A DNA stretch of 64,000 bases from Sphingopyxis sp. OPL5 (GTDB lineage: Bacteria > Pseudomonadota > Alphaproteobacteria > Sphingomonadales > Sphingomonadaceae). The position numbers were made by a program, and so were the translations under genes. Below the pieces are notes generated by a model. The model worked only from the letters and a program-made list of their open reading frames with translations. It made no database searches and was not told the origin of the DNA. Positions 25,401-34,284 of this stretch are shown one piece after another. Each line of letters starts with the position of its first letter. Position 1 is the stretch's first letter. Location: NCBI RefSeq assembly GCF_003797775.2, contig NZ_CP060725.1, forward strand, positions 1,854,001 to 1,918,000. The letters run 5' to 3'.

Positions 25401-26321
25401 ATGACCGAAGACAACGAAAACGATACCCCCGCCCCCGCCAGCTACCATTGGACCCCGGCGCTCCAGCGCGCCTTCCTCGATCATCTCGCGGCCACCGGGT
25501 CGGTGCGCATCGCCGCGGGCCGCGTCGCGATGTCGCCCGGCGCCGCCTACCAGCTCAAGCAGCGCCCCGAGGGCGCGGCGTTCCGGCTCGGCTGGAGCGC
25601 GGCGCTGCTCATCGCGCGCGACCGCCTCGCCGACGAACTGCTCGACCGCGCCATCTATGGCATCGAGGAAGTCACCGAGCGCTTCACCGAGGAGGAAAAG
25701 CTCAAGAGCCTGACCAAGCGCCGCCGCCACGTCCCCAGCCTCGGCCTCGCGATGCTCGCGCGACTCGACCGCGCGGTCGAAACCCGCGCCCGGGCCGGCG
25801 AGGCGATGCTGGCGCAGATCATCGCGGGCGACTGGGCGGGCTTCCTCGCGCTCTTCGACCTCGCGCTGCCCGATGGCGACGAAAGCCGTCGCGGCGCCGC
25901 GCTCGCCTGCTGGCTCGCGGGCCGCGACAACCGCACCAACCCGCTCGCGATGCTGTGGAAAGACACGGTGATCGCGAATGAAGTTGCGCAGTTTTCCGCC
26001 GATTCCGACCTCGAGCCCGAACCCGACCTGACCCCCGAGGAAGAGGCCGCCACGCTCTCGGTGTGGCACGACGACGGCGAGTGGCGCACCAATTTCCCGC
26101 CGCCCGAAGACTTCCTCGGCATCGAGGAAGGGGTGTTCGGCGACGAGGAGTATGAACGCACGCTCGAACCCGACGAGGAAGCGGCCGCAGAGGCCGCCCA
26201 CAACGCTACCCTCGCCCCGCTACGCCGCGCCGCCGAAGCCGCGCGGCGCGCCTGGTTCGGCCTGCCAAATCCGGCGAACGACCCCGCCAGCGATGCAAAA
26301 CTCCGCCACGCCAGCGGCTAG
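25401..26321 (+). CDS. hypothetical protein with terminase-small-subunit-like helix-turn-helix
   Basis: The 306-residue protein opens with a polar tail then a helix-turn-helix-like block (WTPALQRAFLDHLAATGSVR then IAAGRVAMSPGAAYQLKQRP), similar in style to the DNA-binding part of phage terminase small subunits. The C-terminal half is very acidic (DLEPEPDLTPEEEAAT; DEEYERTLEPDEEAA). No phage genes surround it, so it is more likely a chromosomal sphingomonad protein than a prophage remnant. Codons 191-199 fall in an exact 25-bp sequence that recurs at 47018-47042. GGACGAATCAC precedes the start. Confidence 0.68.
   Translation: MTEDNENDTPAPASYHWTPALQRAFLDHLAATGSVRIAAGRVAMSPGAAYQLKQRPEGAAFRLGWSAALLIARDRLADELLDRAIYGIEEVTERFTEEEKLKSLTKRRRHVPSLGLAMLARLDRAVETRARAGEAMLAQIIAGDWAGFLALFDLALPDGDESRRGAALACWLAGRDNRTNPLAMLWKDTVIANEVAQFSADSDLEPEPDLTPEEEAATLSVWHDDGEWRTNFPPPEDFLGIEEGVFGDEEYERTLEPDEEAAAEAAHNATLAPLRRAAEAARRAWFGLPNPANDPASDAKLRHASG
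25972..25996 (+). repeat. exact 25-bp direct repeat, copy 1 (inside a coding region)
   Basis: TCGCGAATGAAGTTGCGCAG plus TTTTC is identical to 47018-47042 upstream of yidD. Here it encodes the residues ANEVAQF within the 306-residue HTH protein. Confidence 0.85.
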
Positions 26322-26325
26322 CCTA

Positions 26326-26470
26326 TCCTCCCTGTCGCGAAGCGATGGGGAGGTGGCAGCCCGCAGGGCTGACGGAGGGGCCGCGACGTCGGATTGGGAC
26401 GCAGCATCGCGACCCCTCCACCACCGCTTCGCGGCGGTCCCCCTCCCCATGGCTTCGCCACAGGGAGGAT
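26326..26470. repeat. R1 intergenic inverted-repeat element, copy D (reverse orientation)
   Basis: It starts TCCTCCCTGTCGCGAAGCGA and ends GGCTTCGCCACAGGGAGGA. Relative to copies A-C the internal blocks are inverted: the GGCAGCCCGCAGGGCTGACG block comes first and CCACCGCTTCGCGGCGGTCC last. It begins four bases after the preceding stop. Confidence 0.86.
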
Positions 26471-26517
26471 CGGAACCCGCCCATCGCGCACCCGCCGACT
26501 GTCACAAACTGCAGCAA

Positions 26518-26547
26518 TTGCGCAACACTGCTGACACGAACGTCAGC
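26518..26547 (+). promoter_or_regulatory. adjacent palindromes upstream of the TonB-dependent receptor
   Basis: TTGCGCAA (26518-26525) is a perfect 8-bp palindrome, followed by GCTGAC-N6-GTCAGC (26530-26547), a perfect inverted repeat. They lie about 100 bases upstream of the receptor start and could be operator sites. No known regulator motif is matched with certainty. Confidence 0.4.
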
Positions 26548-26643
26548 GGCACGCGCTTCGGCGATTGATCGCGGGCGCATCGAAAGCCAAAGAGCGATGG
26601 TTTTCCGCCTCTCCCATCGTCACTCTGTTTCAGGAAGCTTGCC

Positions 26644-28908
26644 ATGCGCCACTTTCCTTCCGCCACCGCTATAGCTCTCGTACTCGTTGCCGCCGCCGGC
26701 TTCGCCGCCCCCGCCGCTGCGCAGGACACCGCCCCCGTCGCCGACGAAGGGGGCCTCACCGACATCGTCGTCACCGCGCAGCGCCGCGAGGAAAGCCTGC
26801 AGGACGTGCCGGTTGCCGTCTCGGTGCTGTCGGGCGACACGCTCGGCGCGATCACCTCGACCGGTTCGGACGTCCGCGCGCTCGCCGGCCGCGTCCCCAG
26901 CCTCAACATCGAAAGCTCGTTCGGCCGCACCTTCCCGCGCTTCTACATCCGCGGCCTCGGCAACACCGACTTCGACCTCAACGCCTCGCAGCCGGTCAGC
27001 GTCGTCTATGACGACGTCGTCCTCGAAAACCCGATCCTCAAGGGCTTCCCGATCTTCGACCTCGACCGCGTCGAAGTGCTGCGCGGACCGCAGGGCACCT
27101 TGTTCGGCCGCAACACCCCGGCCGGCATCGTCAAGTTCGACACCGTCAAGCCCGGCAAGACCGGCGGCTATGCGCGGGTCAGCTATGGCCGCTATGGCAC
27201 CAGCCAGGTCGAGGTCGCGGCGGGCGCCGCCGACGACAACGGCTTCTCGGTCCGCCTGTCGACGCTGCTCCAGCACCGCGACGACTGGGTCGACAATGTC
27301 GCGACACCCAAGAAGAAGGATCTCGGCGGCTACGACGACATCGCCGCGCGGCTCCAGCTGCAATATGAAAGCGGCCCGTTCACCGCGCGCGCGATCGGCC
27401 AGGTCCGCATCTATGACGGCTCGGCGATCATCTTCCGCGCCAACACCCAGCTTCCGGGCAGCAACAAGCTCGTCGGCCTCGGCGGCGCGGGCACCGAATT
27501 CGAGCGCGACAAGGTCTATCAGGACGGGCTGAACTTCCAAAAGCTCAACACCTATAACGCCGGGCTCAACCTCGAATATGATTTCGGGCCGGTGACGCTC
27601 TACTCGATCACCTCCTATTGGAACGCCAATTTCCGCAGCCGCGGCGACATCGACGGCGGTTTCGGCGCGGTGTTCCTGCCGGTGTCGGGTCCGGGCCTGA
27701 TCCCCTTCCAGGCGCAGAGCCAGGACAATGTCCCCAGCCTCGACCAGTTCACCCAGGAAGTGCGGCTCGCGTCGAACAATTCGACCGGCCTCGGCTATCA
27801 GTTCGGCGCCTTCTACTTCGACGAAAAGCTCGACATCTCCAGCTTCGAGTTCGGCGGCCCGACCGATGCGATGCCCTCGGCGATCGCGGTGCAGCGTCAG
27901 GACAGCGAGGCTTATGGCATCTTCGGCTCGGTCAACTACGCCTTCGACAATGGCCTGAAGCTGCAGGCCGGCGCGCGCTACAACCATGACACGCGCGATT
28001 TCGTCGCGTCGCGCCCGGTCGAAACGCGCCCGATCTTCGTCGTCAACCCGAACACCCCGGTTCCGCCGCAGGCGGCGAGCGTCAAGGGCAAGCTGCTGAC
28101 CTGGGACGCCAGCGCGACCTATGAGGCGTCGGACGATATCACCGTCTATGCCCGCGTCGCGCGCGGCTATCGCGCCCCGTCGGTGCAGGGCCGCCTGACC
28201 TTCTCGCGCACCATCTCGACCGCCGACCAGGAAGAGACGATGTCCTATGAAGCGGGGATCAAGACGTCGTTCCTCGACAACCGCGTCCGCTTCAACCTGA
28301 CCGGCTATTATTTCGACACCAAGGACCTCCAGCTCACCGCCGTCGGCGGCACCGCCAATGTCGCGAGCCTGCTCAACGTCGATGCCAAGGGCCATGGCAT
28401 CGAGGCCGAGCTGCAGGCGGCGCCGGCGAAGGGCCTGACCTTCTCGGTCGGCGGCGCCTGGAACGTCGCCGAGATCGACGACGCCAACGCCTTCGTCGCC
28501 GGCTGCGGTTCGGCGACCCCGTGCACCGTCCTCGACCCGGTCCGCCCGGGCAGCCCGGGCATCTTCTCGATCGACGGCAACCAGCTGCCGCAGTCGCCGA
28601 AGTGGACCGCGAACTGGACCGCTGGGTATGAATTCCCGGTCGGCGACGGCGCCATCTATGCCTTCACCGACTGGTATTACCGCTCGAAGGTGCAGTTCTT
28701 CCTCTATCAGTCGGTCGAATTCTCGGACGACAGGATGCTCGAGGGCGGCCTGCGCGTCGGCTATCGCACCGACCGCTTCGATGTCGCGGGCTTCGTGCGC
28801 AACATCACCGGCGACAAGTCGGCGACCGGCGGCATCGATTTCAACAACCTCACCAGCTACGTCAACGAACCCCGCATCTGGGGCGTCGAGGCGGGCGTGA
28901 AGTTCTAG
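26644..28908 (+). CDS. TonB-dependent outer membrane receptor
   Basis: The 754-residue receptor has a signal peptide ending AAPAAA-Q, a TonB-box-like stretch (TDIVVTAQRREESLQDVPVA, about 40-59), a plug domain to about 165 (LRGPQGTLFGRNTPAGIVKF) and a 22-stranded barrel ending in an aromatic-type residue (EAGVKF). The plug and barrel style fits the large sphingomonad group annotated as receptors for siderophores, B12 or complex organic substrates. No adjacent hydrolase, transporter or regulator indicates the ligand. Palindromes upstream may be operators. Confidence 0.92.
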   Translation: MRHFPSATAIALVLVAAAGFAAPAAAQDTAPVADEGGLTDIVVTAQRREESLQDVPVAVSVLSGDTLGAITSTGSDVRALAGRVPSLNIESSFGRTFPRFYIRGLGNTDFDLNASQPVSVVYDDVVLENPILKGFPIFDLDRVEVLRGPQGTLFGRNTPAGIVKFDTVKPGKTGGYARVSYGRYGTSQVEVAAGAADDNGFSVRLSTLLQHRDDWVDNVATPKKKDLGGYDDIAARLQLQYESGPFTARAIGQVRIYDGSAIIFRANTQLPGSNKLVGLGGAGTEFERDKVYQDGLNFQKLNTYNAGLNLEYDFGPVTLYSITSYWNANFRSRGDIDGGFGAVFLPVSGPGLIPFQAQSQDNVPSLDQFTQEVRLASNNSTGLGYQFGAFYFDEKLDISSFEFGGPTDAMPSAIAVQRQDSEAYGIFGSVNYAFDNGLKLQAGARYNHDTRDFVASRPVETRPIFVVNPNTPVPPQAASVKGKLLTWDASATYEASDDITVYARVARGYRAPSVQGRLTFSRTISTADQEETMSYEAGIKTSFLDNRVRFNLTGYYFDTKDLQLTAVGGTANVASLLNVDAKGHGIEAELQAAPAKGLTFSVGGAWNVAEIDDANAFVAGCGSATPCTVLDPVRPGSPGIFSIDGNQLPQSPKWTANWTAGYEFPVGDGAIYAFTDWYYRSKVQFFLYQSVEFSDDRMLEGGLRVGYRTDRFDVAGFVRNITGDKSATGGIDFNNLTSYVNEPRIWGVEAGVKF

Positions 28909-28919
28909 GACCGGCTCGA

Positions 28920-28948
28920 TCCTCCCTGCGGCGACGCCGCGGGGAGGA
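28920..28948. repeat. R1-derived solo hairpin
   Basis: TCCTCCC-T-GCGGC-GAC-GCCGC-G-GGGAGGA is a near-perfect hairpin equal to the first arm unit of the R1 element. It follows the receptor gene by 11 bases and may end or protect its transcript. Confidence 0.65.
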
Positions 28949-28986
28949 GACCGGTTCGGGGTGATTTCCCGACCGCCCTCTATTTC

Positions 28987-29066
28987 CGTTCGTGTCGAGC
29001 GAAGTCGAGACACCCATCGGCAGCGCACGACTTCGGGGTGTCTCGACTTCGCTCTACACGAACGGG
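28987..29066. repeat. R2 palindromic repeat, copy 1
   Basis: CGTTCGTGTCGAGCGAAGTC on the left is the inverse of GACTTCGCTCTACACGAACG on the right with one change. The same family occurs at 51612-51680. Confidence 0.8.
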
Positions 29067-29139
29067 ATTTGCGGTGTGTTTTCCGTCCAAAACCGGTCGA
29101 AATCCGACGTCGCCACGGGCGAAACCATCGCCTCGCCCG

Positions 29140-29174
29140 AAAAACCGCTTTCCTAATTTGTACCTATATGGTTC
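29140..29174 (+). promoter_or_regulatory. 35-bp promoter-like motif, copy 2
   Basis: It matches 25330-25364 at 33 of 35 positions and keeps GTACC-N5-GGTTC. No plus-strand gene follows, so this copy may be an orphan left by gene loss. Confidence 0.45.
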
Positions 29175-29219
29175 ACTGCTCCCGAATCGACGATCCGGAA
29201 CGGGAATTCGATGCCAGGC

Positions 29220-30608
29220 TTATGCCACCGGCCCGATCCGCTCATCGGGCTCCAGCCGGATCAACGGACGCTTGCGCCCCGACAGCCGCGCGAACAGCCG
29301 CGGCACGACCGCATTCTCCTGCGCCCAGGTCCAATACGCCTGATACGCCGGATCGGCGAGCAAATGCTTTTCCTCGGTCTTGGCGCGCCAGTAATAGACG
29401 CTGCTCACGAGACCCAGCAGGACCGTGTTGCGCAGCCCCTCGGTCCAGCCGCCATCGGTGACGAGGAAGGGCAGCGCACCGACCCACCAGCTCAAATTCT
29501 TCGACAGATAGGCCGGGTGGCGCGTATATTTATACGGCCCGTGGGTCATCACGCCGCGATGCGTCAGGTTCGAAAAGCGGATGCCGAACGCCATCGTCGC
29601 CCAGCTGTAGATCGCGGTCAGCCCGACGAGCACGATCCCCCAGACGATCATCACATTGTCATGACCCTCGAGCCAATAGCCCCAGTCGGACCCGTTCACC
29701 TGATAATCGAGCGGGCCGCCGTTCATCAGGATGAAGGGCGGGTAGCAGATCAGCGCCGCGACCCACGCCATGCCATAGGGGTTCGCGGTGCGGATATGCG
29801 AATCGAGCGGCCGCGCGGTCAGGATATAGCCGACCGTCGCGATATGGACGTCGACCAGATAGAGCAGGTTGATCGCCCACAGCCCGGTCATATACGGGTT
29901 GCGCAGAACCTCGCCCATGTCGACGGTGACGAGGCTCGAAAAATTGCCCGGCACGATCGACAGCATGAAGGCGGTGAAGAACCCCTTCACCCCCCAGGCG
30001 CGGAAATGATGCCCGATCGCGCGGCCATCGACCGGTTGTCCGGGTGCAACGAGCCAGCGCCCGAACTGGTAACAGCCGTCGCGCGGTTCGACCAGCCGGC
30101 GGTCGAGCCACAGCATGTACGGTACCGAAATCAGCAGCAGCCAGGGCGCGACGCGCTCGAGCAGCTCCATCGAGAATTCATACTGGCCTTCCCAATAATA
30201 GCGCATCGTCGCATAGGTCAGCGCGATCAGGCCCCAGGTCGCCCACAGCCCGGCGAGCTTGGTCAGGCTGATGTCGACCGTCTCGCGCCAGGGCCGGCGC
30301 TGCGCCCAGTCGATCCCGGTCGACGGATTGCGGTGGACCTTGTCGACGAACACCGACCACAGCACCATCGGGATGGCGCAGGCGAGGACGCTGGCGATCG
30401 CCGAGTTCGGTCCGCTCATCGGCCCGCGATTGCCCCAGTCGATGCCGAGGAAGGCGGCGATCTCGGGCGTGTAGCGCGCGATCAGCAAATAGGACATCAG
30501 GCCGATCAGGCCGACGATTCCGACCCCCGCGCTGACCGCCGAACGCGGCCTTGCAGCAGGCTTCGCGGCGGTTTCCGGCGCCGTGTCGGCGCCTGCGGGC
30601 AGGGTCAT
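29220..30608 (-). CDS. multi-pass membrane methyltransferase-like protein (ICMT/PEMT fold)
   Basis: The 462-residue protein has about eight to ten hydrophobic helices. Near the C-terminus it carries HGPYKYTRHPAYLSKNLSWW, the motif of isoprenylcysteine and phospholipid N-methyltransferases (GPYxxxRHPxY), followed by EEKHLLADPAYQAY, also typical. The N-terminal 250 residues are not part of the usual compact ICMT domain, so this is an extended member. Substrate unknown; a lipid or isoprenoid is plausible. Start choice: ATG 30608; an in-frame GTG at 30626 is an alternative, and the frame is open to 30764. Confidence 0.75.
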   Translation of the reverse strand: MTLPAGADTAPETAAKPAARPRSAVSAGVGIVGLIGLMSYLLIARYTPEIAAFLGIDWGNRGPMSGPNSAIASVLACAIPMVLWSVFVDKVHRNPSTGIDWAQRRPWRETVDISLTKLAGLWATWGLIALTYATMRYYWEGQYEFSMELLERVAPWLLLISVPYMLWLDRRLVEPRDGCYQFGRWLVAPGQPVDGRAIGHHFRAWGVKGFFTAFMLSIVPGNFSSLVTVDMGEVLRNPYMTGLWAINLLYLVDVHIATVGYILTARPLDSHIRTANPYGMAWVAALICYPPFILMNGGPLDYQVNGSDWGYWLEGHDNVMIVWGIVLVGLTAIYSWATMAFGIRFSNLTHRGVMTHGPYKYTRHPAYLSKNLSWWVGALPFLVTDGGWTEGLRNTVLLGLVSSVYYWRAKTEEKHLLADPAYQAYWTWAQENAVVPRLFARLSGRKRPLIRLEPDERIGPVA

Positions 30609-30856
30609 GTCGGGCAAATGGGTCACGCGCTCGGGCCTAGCCGAAAATGGTAAGCAAGCCGTCAATGATGGCCGACGATTCGGCGCTATTTCCTGCCAGA
30701 ATGGCGGCGTTGCCGCGCTTTGACACCGTTCACCGCGTCCCGCTTTCGACTCGGCGCGAGTCACCCCCGCGGGATTCGCGAGTCGCGGTAACTGCTGTTA
30801 AGGCGCCGGTCACTCGGGGCGGAGGGCTCCACATAATAACAAGATGGGGTCGCCAC

Positions 30857-32053
30857 TTGTCATCGAAATCGACGGGCCTGCGCCATTGGCGCCAGCGCTT
30901 CAACGCGCTGTTTCAGGACCATGAAATCTTCGTTCGAACGCACGGCCATGTGCGTTTTCTTCGGATCAGCGCAACCTGGCAAAAGCGAGTCGCGCTGATT
31001 GCCGCCGCCGTGCTGCTCGCCTGGGCTGGCGTCACGCTCGCCATCCTCGTCAACCAGCTGCTCGGCGCCGACGAGCGTGCCGCGGTCGCCCAGCAACAGG
31101 CCGCCGCCAGCGCCGCCGAGCAACGCATCGCCCGCTACCGCGACCGCGTCGCCGAAACCGCCGCCGACCTCGAAGAGCGCCAGGTGCAGCTCGAGGAATG
31201 GTCGAAGGAAAGCTTCGGCGCCGAACCCGCCGCGGTCACCGACGAAGCCGGTACCGAAACCGCGCCGGCCGCCGCCGCGCCGCTCAAGACCAGCGCGATC
31301 GACCCGAACCTGCCCCCCGAGGCGCAGGCGCTGGCCCGGCTCGAAGCGCGGCAGGAGGCCTTTGCCAGCCGCCTGCTCGCCGCGGTCAACGACCGCGCCG
31401 CCAAGGCCGAAACCGCCGTCGCCGCGCTCGGGCTCGACCCCAGGGGCCTCGTTCGCAACGCCGCGGCCGGCCGTGGTGGTCCCTTCATCCCCTATCGCGG
31501 CAAGATGGGCAAAGCCAAGGCGCTCGGCGCGTCGTTCGCCGCCTTGGAAGGCGCGCTGTTCCGCATGGAAGTGCTCGAACGCACCCTCGTCGCGGTGCCG
31601 TCGGGCAACCCCGCCAATGTGCTGATGATGTCGTCGGGCTTCGGCTATCGCAGCGACCCCTTCACCGGCGGCGGCGCGATGCACGCGGGCCTCGATTTCC
31701 GCGGCCCCATCGGCACCCCGATCCTCGCCGCCGCCCCCGGCCGCGTCAGCTTCGTCGGTCAGAAGTCGGGTTACGGCAATGTCGTCGAGGTCGATCATGG
31801 TCAGGGTATCTTAACCCGCTATGCCCACTTGTCGGGCTTCACCGCGACGGTGGGCCAACAGGTCACGGCGGGGGAGCAGATCGCCAGAATGGGTTCGACC
31901 GGCCGTTCGACCGGCAGCCACCTGCATTTTGAAGTTCGTTTGAACGACGTGGCGGTCAACCCGCGCCGCTTCCTGGAGGCCAAAGCCGATGTTCTCGAAG
32001 TCAAAGCCGACGCCCGACAGCGCGTCGGTTCCGTCGCCCGCGGTGCCCGCTAA
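30857..32053 (+). CDS. M23-family peptidoglycan endopeptidase with coiled coil
   Basis: The 398-residue protein has a cytoplasmic N-tail (about 1-45), one membrane helix (VALIAAAVLLAWAGVTLAIL, about 47-66), a periplasmic coiled coil (about 75-120) and an M23 LytM domain with zinc ligands in MHAGLDFRG and HLHFEV. The motif set is complete, so it is probably an active endopeptidase. I chose TTG 30857, seven bases after GGGG; the frame runs back to ATG 30647, but that would overlap the divergent gene's promoter. Its 3' end overlaps the bactofilin gene by 65 bases. Confidence 0.88.
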   Translation: MSSKSTGLRHWRQRFNALFQDHEIFVRTHGHVRFLRISATWQKRVALIAAAVLLAWAGVTLAILVNQLLGADERAAVAQQQAAASAAEQRIARYRDRVAETAADLEERQVQLEEWSKESFGAEPAAVTDEAGTETAPAAAAPLKTSAIDPNLPPEAQALARLEARQEAFASRLLAAVNDRAAKAETAVAALGLDPRGLVRNAAAGRGGPFIPYRGKMGKAKALGASFAALEGALFRMEVLERTLVAVPSGNPANVLMMSSGFGYRSDPFTGGGAMHAGLDFRGPIGTPILAAAPGRVSFVGQKSGYGNVVEVDHGQGILTRYAHLSGFTATVGQQVTAGEQIARMGSTGRSTGSHLHFEVRLNDVAVNPRRFLEAKADVLEVKADARQRVGSVARGAR

Positions 32054-32450
32054 GATGGCGACCGGCGCCCGTCATACGACCTTCTCGATCCTCGGATCGG
32101 ACGTCGTCGTCACCGGCAATGTCGCGGCCAGCGTCGACCTGCACGTCGACGGCAAGATCGACGGCGACCTCAAATGCGCCAACCTCGTCCAGGGCGAGGC
32201 GAGCGAGATCAAGGGCGCGGTCGTCGCCGAAACCGCGAAGATCGCGGGGCTGGTCGATGGCTCGATCGAGGCCAAGACGCTGATCGTCCACGCGACCGCG
32301 CGGATCACCGGCGACGTCGTCTACGAGACGATCACGATCGAGAATGGCGGCAAGGTCGACGGCAAGCTCAGCCACCGCCGCCACGGGGCGGCTGCAGCCA
32401 AGCCGCCGCTCGAGGTGGTCGAGAACAAGTCGGCGTCGCTCGGCATCTGA
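31989..32450 (+). CDS. bactofilin
   Basis: The 153-residue protein has a short disordered N-terminus, a right-handed beta-helix bactofilin core (FSILGSDVVVTGNVAASVDL to GKVDGKLSHRR, about 30-130) and a short tail. Bactofilins polymerise without nucleotide and position cell-wall enzymes. M23 peptidase plus bactofilin pairs are a recurring module (for example in Caulobacter, Helicobacter). Here the start lies within the last 65 bases of the peptidase gene in another frame, which ties the expression of the two tightly together. Confidence 0.92.
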   Translation: MFSKSKPTPDSASVPSPAVPAKMATGARHTTFSILGSDVVVTGNVAASVDLHVDGKIDGDLKCANLVQGEASEIKGAVVAETAKIAGLVDGSIEAKTLIVHATARITGDVVYETITIENGGKVDGKLSHRRHGAAAAKPPLEVVENKSASLGI

Positions 32451-32472
32451 CCGGAAAAGCGACAGCCTGCGG

Positions 32473-34239
32473 TCAGCGCGACAGCATCGCTTCGCGGCTC
32501 GATCGATCGTCGGAGGGACCGGCGCCGTCGCTGCGGCGCTGGACGACCACCCGGTCGCGTCCGCCGCGCTTCGCATCATAAAGCGCCTCGTCGGCGAGCC
32601 GGTAGAGTTGCTGGAAATCGCTCGCGGGGCGGACTTCGGCGACCCCGACGCTGGCGGTGACCGTTCGCGCGCCGATCGCCGCGCGGTGGTCGCACGCCGC
32701 GATCCCCAGCCGGACGCTTTCGGCGAAGCGGCTGAGAACGATGCCATCCATGCCCACCGTCAGCAGGCCGAACTCCTCGCCGCCAAGCCGCGCGACGGTA
32801 CACATCGGCCCTTCCCAGCGCGCGATCCGCCGGGCGACTTCGCACAGGACCGCGTCGCCGGCATCATGACCGTGAACGTCGTTGATCGACTTGAACCGGT
32901 CGATGTCGACGAGCAGCAATGCCGCCGGCAGGTCGTCGGCGCGGGCGCGTTCGAGCAGCGGCGTCACGCTGCCGACGAAACCGCGCCGGTTGGGCAGCCC
33001 GGTCAGCGGATCGCGCCGCGCCAGTTGCTGGGCCAGCGCCTCCGACGCCCGCGCGCTGTCGCGCTCGATACGCAGCCGGGCGAGCCGGCGCGTCGCCGAC
33101 GCCGACAGCCACAAAGCCTGCCAGGTCGCCGCCGCCAGCACGAGCAATTGCGAGCCGCCGCCCCACACACGGTCGTCGACATCGACGATATGAATGAAGG
33201 CGAGCACCGCCATCGGCAGGCACCAGGCGGCAAGGAAGTCGCGCGCCTCGACCGATCCCCGGCACCACGCCCAGCCGAGATAGGCGGCGACCGCCAGCAG
33301 GTCGGCAACGATGACGAGCCCCAGCAGGTCGGCCCATTGCGTCAGGCTTTCGCTGCGGATCAGCGCCAGCGGAACCCCGACGACCCCGACGATGGTACCG
33401 AGCGCCAGCGCGGTGCCGCGAAGCCGCGCCGACACGGCGCCGCGATCGACCGCCAGCACCGCGCTGAACGTCGCGATCGCAATCGCCAGGCAGGCGAGGA
33501 AGGTCGCGATCTGCGCCGACACGGTACCGGCCAGACCGGGGAAGAACCCGAGATGAGCCTGCGACCAGATAAAGCCCCAGAGCAGCATGGTCGCCGACCA
33601 GCCCGCCTGCCAGGCCAGATATTGGCGGCGCACTGCGAAGGCGAGCGACAGGCTGTAGATGCCGCTGACCAGCAGCAGCGTGAGCGCGGCGCCGATCGCC
33701 ACCGCCATGCCGGTCGACTGCACCACCGCATCGGCTTTCGGCAACAGCCGCGCGCGGATCAGGCCGGCGCTCGCCAGCCGGTCGAAACGCATCGTCACCG
33801 ATGCCAGCGGCACCCCGCGCTCGGGCGCCTCGAACAAGATTTGCCCGCCCGCCCGCCAGTGCGACCCGTAATCGCCCTGGCGCACCTGTTGCCAGCGTGT
33901 GACACCGTCGGCGTAGGTGAAGGCGACCGCGAGCCGGTCGAACCGGCTTTGGTGGACCATGAGCGCGAGGTCGCTGCGCGCGAGATGAACCTGCGCGGGA
34001 TCGGTCTGCAGCCAGAGACTGGCGCGATGATAGCCCGCCGGCAGTCCGCCGCACGAAAAGCGCCGCGCCGCAAGGGCGGCGTCGGACGTGTCCAACCCGC
34101 TCGCCGCGTGACAAAGCCCATGCTCGACCGTCAGCGCCTCGGCGTTTGCCGGCGCCGGCGAAAAGGTGAAAGCGAGCAGGGTCAGAGCCAGCGCGAGCCT
34201 GCCATACAGCTTCATCAAGGGGTTGCCCGCCGCCGTCAT
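32473..34239 (-). CDS. membrane-bound diguanylate cyclase (7TM sensor plus GGDEF)
   Basis: The 588-residue protein has a signal peptide (ending PANA near residue 33), a periplasmic beta-rich domain (to about 180), seven hydrophobic helices (about 185-390; 7TMR-DISM style) and a GGDEF domain from about 420 (DPLTGLPNRRGF, VDIDRFKSINDVHGHDAGD) with the active-site motif GGEEF. No RxxD inhibitory site precedes GGEEF, so product inhibition may be absent. It should make cyclic-di-GMP in response to a periplasmic ligand. ATG 34215 is an alternative start closer to the signal core. Confidence 0.9.
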   Translation of the reverse strand: MTAAGNPLMKLYGRLALALTLLAFTFSPAPANAEALTVEHGLCHAASGLDTSDAALAARRFSCGGLPAGYHRASLWLQTDPAQVHLARSDLALMVHQSRFDRLAVAFTYADGVTRWQQVRQGDYGSHWRAGGQILFEAPERGVPLASVTMRFDRLASAGLIRARLLPKADAVVQSTGMAVAIGAALTLLLVSGIYSLSLAFAVRRQYLAWQAGWSATMLLWGFIWSQAHLGFFPGLAGTVSAQIATFLACLAIAIATFSAVLAVDRGAVSARLRGTALALGTIVGVVGVPLALIRSESLTQWADLLGLVIVADLLAVAAYLGWAWCRGSVEARDFLAAWCLPMAVLAFIHIVDVDDRVWGGGSQLLVLAAATWQALWLSASATRRLARLRIERDSARASEALAQQLARRDPLTGLPNRRGFVGSVTPLLERARADDLPAALLLVDIDRFKSINDVHGHDAGDAVLCEVARRIARWEGPMCTVARLGGEEFGLLTVGMDGIVLSRFAESVRLGIAACDHRAAIGARTVTASVGVAEVRPASDFQQLYRLADEALYDAKRGGRDRVVVQRRSDGAGPSDDRSSREAMLSR

Positions 34240-34284
34240 GACCGCCGTATCGCACCAATATGTTCGAAAATCTTTACCATGACC

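Larger units (their letters stand above)
28909..29219. other. intergenic stretch composed of repeat fragments
   Basis: This gap contains an R1-derived hairpin (28920-28948), a complete R2 palindromic unit (28987-29066) and copy 2 of the 35-bp promoter-like motif (29140-29174). I see no credible gene. The facing gene (29220-30608) ends here, so the promoter-like motif has no obvious target. Confidence 0.6.

Noticed and set aside
25401..26321. prophage terminase gene
   Set aside because: No large terminase, portal, capsid, integrase or attachment sites nearby.
30647..30856. N-terminal extension of the M23 peptidase from ATG 30647
   Set aside because: The extra 70 residues have no hydrophobic or conserved features and would overlap the promoter of the divergent gene; a TTG with a good ribosome site is at 30857.
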